From positions 14,700,491 to 14,760,490 of the forward strand of contig OX442317.1 in NCBI GenBank assembly GCA_949358305.1: 60,000 bases of DNA. Reading direction: 5' to 3'. Below are positions 56,544 through 60,000 of this stretch, one piece after another (within the stretch, counting starts at the first letter, position 1; every line of letters begins with the position of its first letter). The position numbers were made by a program, and so were the translations under genes. The stretch comes from Strigamia acuminata (Eukaryota > Arthropoda > Chilopoda > Geophilomorpha > Linotaeniidae). The notes under the pieces are model-generated. The model was not told where the DNA came from, ran no database searches, and worked only from the letters and a program-made list of their open reading frames with translations.

Positions 56544-57817
56544 TGTTGCAAACAACGTGGAATAATTTAGAAACTACTTTTATTGCCAATTTGTGTCTGA
56601 ATAAATGTTTCCAAAGTGTGTTTTATTTTGCATAACATTTCAGTTTTTATTTACAGGATTTTTGCATTATTAAAATGTTTTTAATGCTTTCAGATACTGA
56701 TGTTTGATGAAATGTGATATTCTATTGTTTATTGCATTTATTTCTAGTGTTTATTGCGTGATTTTGTGTTACTTTATTCATTTTTTCTCAATTTGTGTGA
56801 TTTCGGGTGAAATTTGGTGCATTTGTCGTTAAACAGTTCACTAGTGTTATTGACGTGACGTCATATTTCAAGTTCTAGTTCGGTTTTTGTTCAAACTTCT
56901 AACCTTCCGTTTGGACGGAATTTTGATGGTTAGAATTGTTTTTGACATTGTTTTAGACTAATTTGGGGGTGATCTGTTGATTCGTGCACTCTAATTTCGT
57001 CCCGGAACAGCCGTTTTTCTGTTACGAGCGATCGTGACGGACCCCGCATGTGCGTTGCCGTCCAAGATCGTTTCGTTCGGTTTGCGGTTGATTTCAAGTG
57101 TTCTTTCATTAAAACGTGTCTTGTTTGCGGGAAATTACATTTCCTGAACTTATTTACTTATTTGGTTTTGTGTGTGACTTTGAATTCAAACTTGATGATT
57201 ATGTCATTTTGCTTGTCTCTGATTGGTTAGGCCCAATTGTCTGCTTAGCGATCACTGTTTTCGCTGTTTTCTCATTGTTTTGATTAACGAATTTTGTTGT
57301 TACGATAGACTTTATTATTCCTTAGTTTTTTGTGCTCATTTTGAGCTATTACACATTATTTTTAATACATTTCTCGTAATTTGTTGTCTTTGCTTGAAAT
57401 TGCATTTCCTCCGTTTCCGTGGCAACGGAGTATTTCTTTATTGTAAATTGCCGACAATTGGTTTGGCGTGTGCCATCCTATTATAATGTGTAATTATTCA
57501 GTTGCCATTTTATATTTGATTAAAATAGTCGTGTTAATGTTAACTCTTACCTTTTCTGCTTTTGACCCATTTCCAATGTGTCCTGAGTAGAAAACCATTT
57601 TTCCCAGACTGGCCAATGGATCAGCAAACACTTGGATACCATGCAAAAGTGTTTCCAACAGTTAAACCTTCATGTAACAGGAGATTTTGAGGCGAATCAA
57701 GTGCATTTCAACACGGTATACGTACGAATTTCACTATACGATCGTTTGAGTTTGTTGGCGGGAGTTTCGAATCGCCACATCTCAGTTCTTCTCTGTTCCT
57801 GTTGACTGACCGCAACA
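56544..57817 (+). repeat. E5 5' LTR
   Basis: Same 1274-bp length and ends as the E4 LTRs, with a few differences (for example TTTTCTATCAA in E4 versus TTTTTTCTCAA here). E5 is therefore an independent insertion, not a duplication of E4. Confidence 0.95.
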
Positions 57818-57832
57818 TCGAATAAGAATTTT

Positions 57833-57857
57833 TGGTGCACGTGACCATGGATTTCGT
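57833..57857 (+). promoter_or_regulatory. E5 primer-binding site, tRNA-His-like
   Basis: TGGTGCACGTGACCATGGAT, as in E4 but with an extra T after ACCA, 15 nt after the LTR. Confidence 0.75.
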
Positions 57858-58285
57858 CTGCTTCTTGTGGGTTTTTTCCGGTTCATCATTTGATACGTTC
57901 AACCGTGCGTCTGGTGCGATTGACGGAAATTACGTCTGTGAGTCGTCGTCTGCTAGAATGGTCGTCGTTCAACGTGGCAACAGCCACAACGGGGATTTAT
58001 TTGGCGTCGATCACGAACATTTCTGTGCAAGCAACGAGATTCTTCGGTCGACATCTTGGATTACACAACGCGCTGTGCTGGAAAGCCGATTTGCCCCTGA
58101 AATAATTGCTTATTCTTGTGTTTTGCATTCAGTGCTTGTATTTTTAAGATTTTGGTTGCATGAGGGTATTGTATTGGATATTTCAAAGCTGTTTTTGCTG
58201 TTTCCTAAGCTAGTTTTGAGGGAAAATTCACTGAAAGTGTATTTTATTGTGAATTTCTCAAGTGTTCTCTTGATTTTGTGCATGC

Positions 58286-58317
58286 ATCTCCATATAACTG
58301 GCTTAACCAGGGGAGAT
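58286..58317 (+). other. E5 leader RNA hairpin
   Basis: Copy of the E4 hairpin: ATCTCC (58286-58291) with GGAGAT (58312-58317) around CTGG/CCAG. Confidence 0.6.
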
Positions 58318-58726
58318 TTAGATTTTTTGGAGTTAGAAACTGGTCAGTCTCTCATTGCAAGAGCTGTCAGTTATTATCGTGAATCTGATAGTGATTTTCT
58401 AGCAAGATTCGTTTCGTACGAACAGCAGAAATAATTCAAACTTGTGTAGGACTTTTTGAGTCACGTTTTTAATACGTGATCAAGGTCGCTCGTTTGTTTT
58501 AGCATCCTTGATTGCTAAAACACTCGATATTCTTGTGCATTTTCAAGGTTTTTTGTCGTTTGGGCAAGAAAACTTTGAAAAATTCTGTTCTTTTAAAGTG
58601 AATGATTGTGAATTTTATTCTTTTCAAGTATAAAGTTTAAGTTATATTCTTTTTAAGTTGAAAGCGAAGTGTTTTGTTCTTCAAAATATTATCTTCTGTT
58701 TCATAATTTACAGCCGTGAATTTGAG

Positions 58727-60000
58727 ATGGAGAGAGATAGAGATACAGAAACTTCCGAACGCGATTTACTCACTGTGGAGCAAATTGAAATACTAGAGAC
58801 CAGGTGGGAAGCACAACTTTCATCTCTCAACGACTTGCTGTCTTTGTCGGAGAAGACGAGCGATCCAGGAGAGTTAGAAGCGCTTCTGCTTACTGCAAAT
58901 CTGAAAGAGACACGCGTTGTAAATGGCCTGAACGAGCTTCAAGTCTACTGTGAGCATGCGTTTTACCTTGAGAGTGTCGAGAAACTGGAATCATCACAAA
59001 CGAGAGTGGAACTTCTCCGAAGAAGGTGGGAGGTTTCAAAGCGGTCTCTTCCAACCCTTGGAGGAAGACTCAACATGTCTACAGTTTCCGGTGCAAATAC
59101 ATCCTTGAATACTTCGACTTCTTTCCGCAAGAATTCCAAGTTGCCCAAACTTGAATCTGTAAAGTTTGACGGGGAAATAATCAAATACAAAACGTTTAAG
59201 AGCAACTTTGAAACTTCTGTTCATAATGACCCAGATCTGAGCAGTGTTGAAAAGTTACAATACCTTCAAACTATGTGTACAGGTGAGGCTGCGGCTTTGA
59301 TTTCCACCTTTCCTTTGATCGAGGAATCCTATGACTTGGCACGGGAAGAACTTGATCGTAACTATGGCGATGAGGATGCGCAACAGACGGCTCTCATCCA
59401 ATCCATTCGAGACTTGAAGACTGTTTCAAGCATATACCCGACAAAGGTGTTGAAAGCAAATTTGACGAAAATTTCTTCAACAATACGACTTCTTGAGCAA
59501 CTGAAGATTCCTGTACGGACATCTGGTGCATTTCTGATGCCGGACATTCTTAGCAAGTTTCCTGCTCCAATGACTTTGCGTTTTTACCAAGTCCATGGAC
59601 TGTCTTGCAAGAACATTTTGACTTTGCTTGACTTTTTTCAAAAGGAAGTAGCTATGGCAGAACGCACTGAAGCTGTTTCTCCATCTGAAAAAGCAAAGAA
59701 GGAAAAGTCTGAAGTTGAAAAGGCTAAAGTTAAAGGATCCATGACGACTTGCACCGCGACGCAAGACTCAAAATCGTCTTCAAGCTCCAAAGTGAAGACA
59801 GAGTCGAGACAAGAGAACAAGTCTGCGAATTCCAAGGCACTCAAGTGCATTTTTTGTCAAGAAGACCATTTGAGCGGTTCTTGCAAAAAGGAATTCGAAA
59901 TCAATGCAAAGATTGAATTGATAAAGAAAAACAGACTTTGCTTTAATTGTTTTCGAACAGGTCATCGCGTTGGTGACTGCAAAGTGAAGTTTTCCTGCAA
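58727..60000 (+). CDS. BEL/Pao Gag-Pol polyprotein, 5' part (cut by window end)
   Basis: Starts at the ATG at 58727 in the same context as E4 and stays open to the window end (about 424 codons), covering the DUF1759-type Gag, the first two zinc knuckles and the beginning of the third. Nine substitutions relative to E4 were noticed; seven are silent and two are Arg to Lys, which suggests Gag function was conserved while the two copies diverged. Whether Pol is intact cannot be seen. Confidence 0.93.
   Translation, partial: MERDRDTETSERDLLTVEQIEILETRWEAQLSSLNDLLSLSEKTSDPGELEALLLTANLKETRVVNGLNELQVYCEHAFYLESVEKLESSQTRVELLRRRWEVSKRSLPTLGGRLNMSTVSGANTSLNTSTSFRKNSKLPKLESVKFDGEIIKYKTFKSNFETSVHNDPDLSSVEKLQYLQTMCTGEAAALISTFPLIEESYDLAREELDRNYGDEDAQQTALIQSIRDLKTVSSIYPTKVLKANLTKISSTIRLLEQLKIPVRTSGAFLMPDILSKFPAPMTLRFYQVHGLSCKNILTLLDFFQKEVAMAERTEAVSPSEKAKKEKSEVEKAKVKGSMTTCTATQDSKSSSSSKVKTESRQENKSANSKALKCIFCQEDHLSGSCKKEFEINAKIELIKKNRLCFNCFRTGHRVGDCKVKFSC

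Larger units (their letters stand above)
56544..60000 (+). mobile_element. E5: second copy of the E4 BEL/Pao family, truncated by the window end
   Basis: A 1274-bp 5' LTR (56544-57817), primer site, leader and the start of Gag-Pol, all nearly identical to E4. The window ends inside Gag, so the 3' LTR and the target duplication (expected AAGG) cannot be checked. Confidence 0.95.

Noticed and set aside
29016-60000. E4 and E5 as an assembly duplication of one locus
   Set aside because: E5 differs from E4 in LTR and Gag positions and interrupts a different monomer position (AAGG rather than ACTG).

Overview
This is repetitive DNA from an animal genome, almost certainly an invertebrate. It is one tandem satellite array (monomers of about 140 and 147 bp, always on the same strand) broken up by large LTR retrotransposons of the BEL/Pao type. 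BEL/Pao elements are known only from animals. No ordinary host gene, rRNA or tRNA was seen. About 15 kb is satellite and about 45 kb is inserted elements.

Layout. Satellite 1-1609; element E1 (+, non-coding, 1610-16425), which carries a nested element E2 (+, 3686-9871); satellite 16426-18821; element E3 (-, non-coding, 18822-26846); satellite 26847-29015; element E4 (+, complete BEL/Pao with an intact Gag-Pol, 29016-37782); satellite 37783-43950; element E6 (-, non-coding, 43951-53704); satellite 53705-56543; element E5 (+, second copy of the E4 family, 56544 to the window end). The five elements seen whole have LTR pairs of equal length that are identical or nearly so by eye, and 4-bp target-site duplications (TTGC, GAGT, GTGC, ACTG, GTCT). 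The elements share a TGTT(G/T)C LTR start and a primer-binding site resembling the 3' end of tRNA-His. The five with a visible 3' end also share an unusual pyrimidine tract followed by a GGCNGG-like motif just before the 3' LTR. They therefore look like members of one mobilisation system: E4/E5 supply Gag, protease, reverse transcriptase, RNase H and integrase, while E1, E3, E6 and E2 lack those enzymes and would have to be moved in trans.

The most striking object is E2. Its single intact 995-codon ORF starts as a BEL/Pao Gag, three zinc knuckles and an aspartic protease, but where reverse transcriptase, RNase H and integrase should follow it encodes a complete type II (TK1-like) thymidine kinase with Walker A, DEGQFF and four zinc-ligand cysteines. 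A retrotransposon that has swapped its polymerase for a dTMP-producing salvage enzyme is, as far as I know, undescribed.

A second theme is RNA structure. E1, E2, E3 and E6 each hold tandem arrays of short hairpins whose stems differ between units, often by compensatory changes (clearest in E6 at 46566-46900 and E2 at 5287-5500). E1 and E4/E5 share a leader hairpin with two compensatory pair changes. The E6 LTR carries, antisense to the element, a run of at least seven micro-exon/micro-intron units. All functional readings are inference from sequence alone; I could run no searches, alignments or folding.
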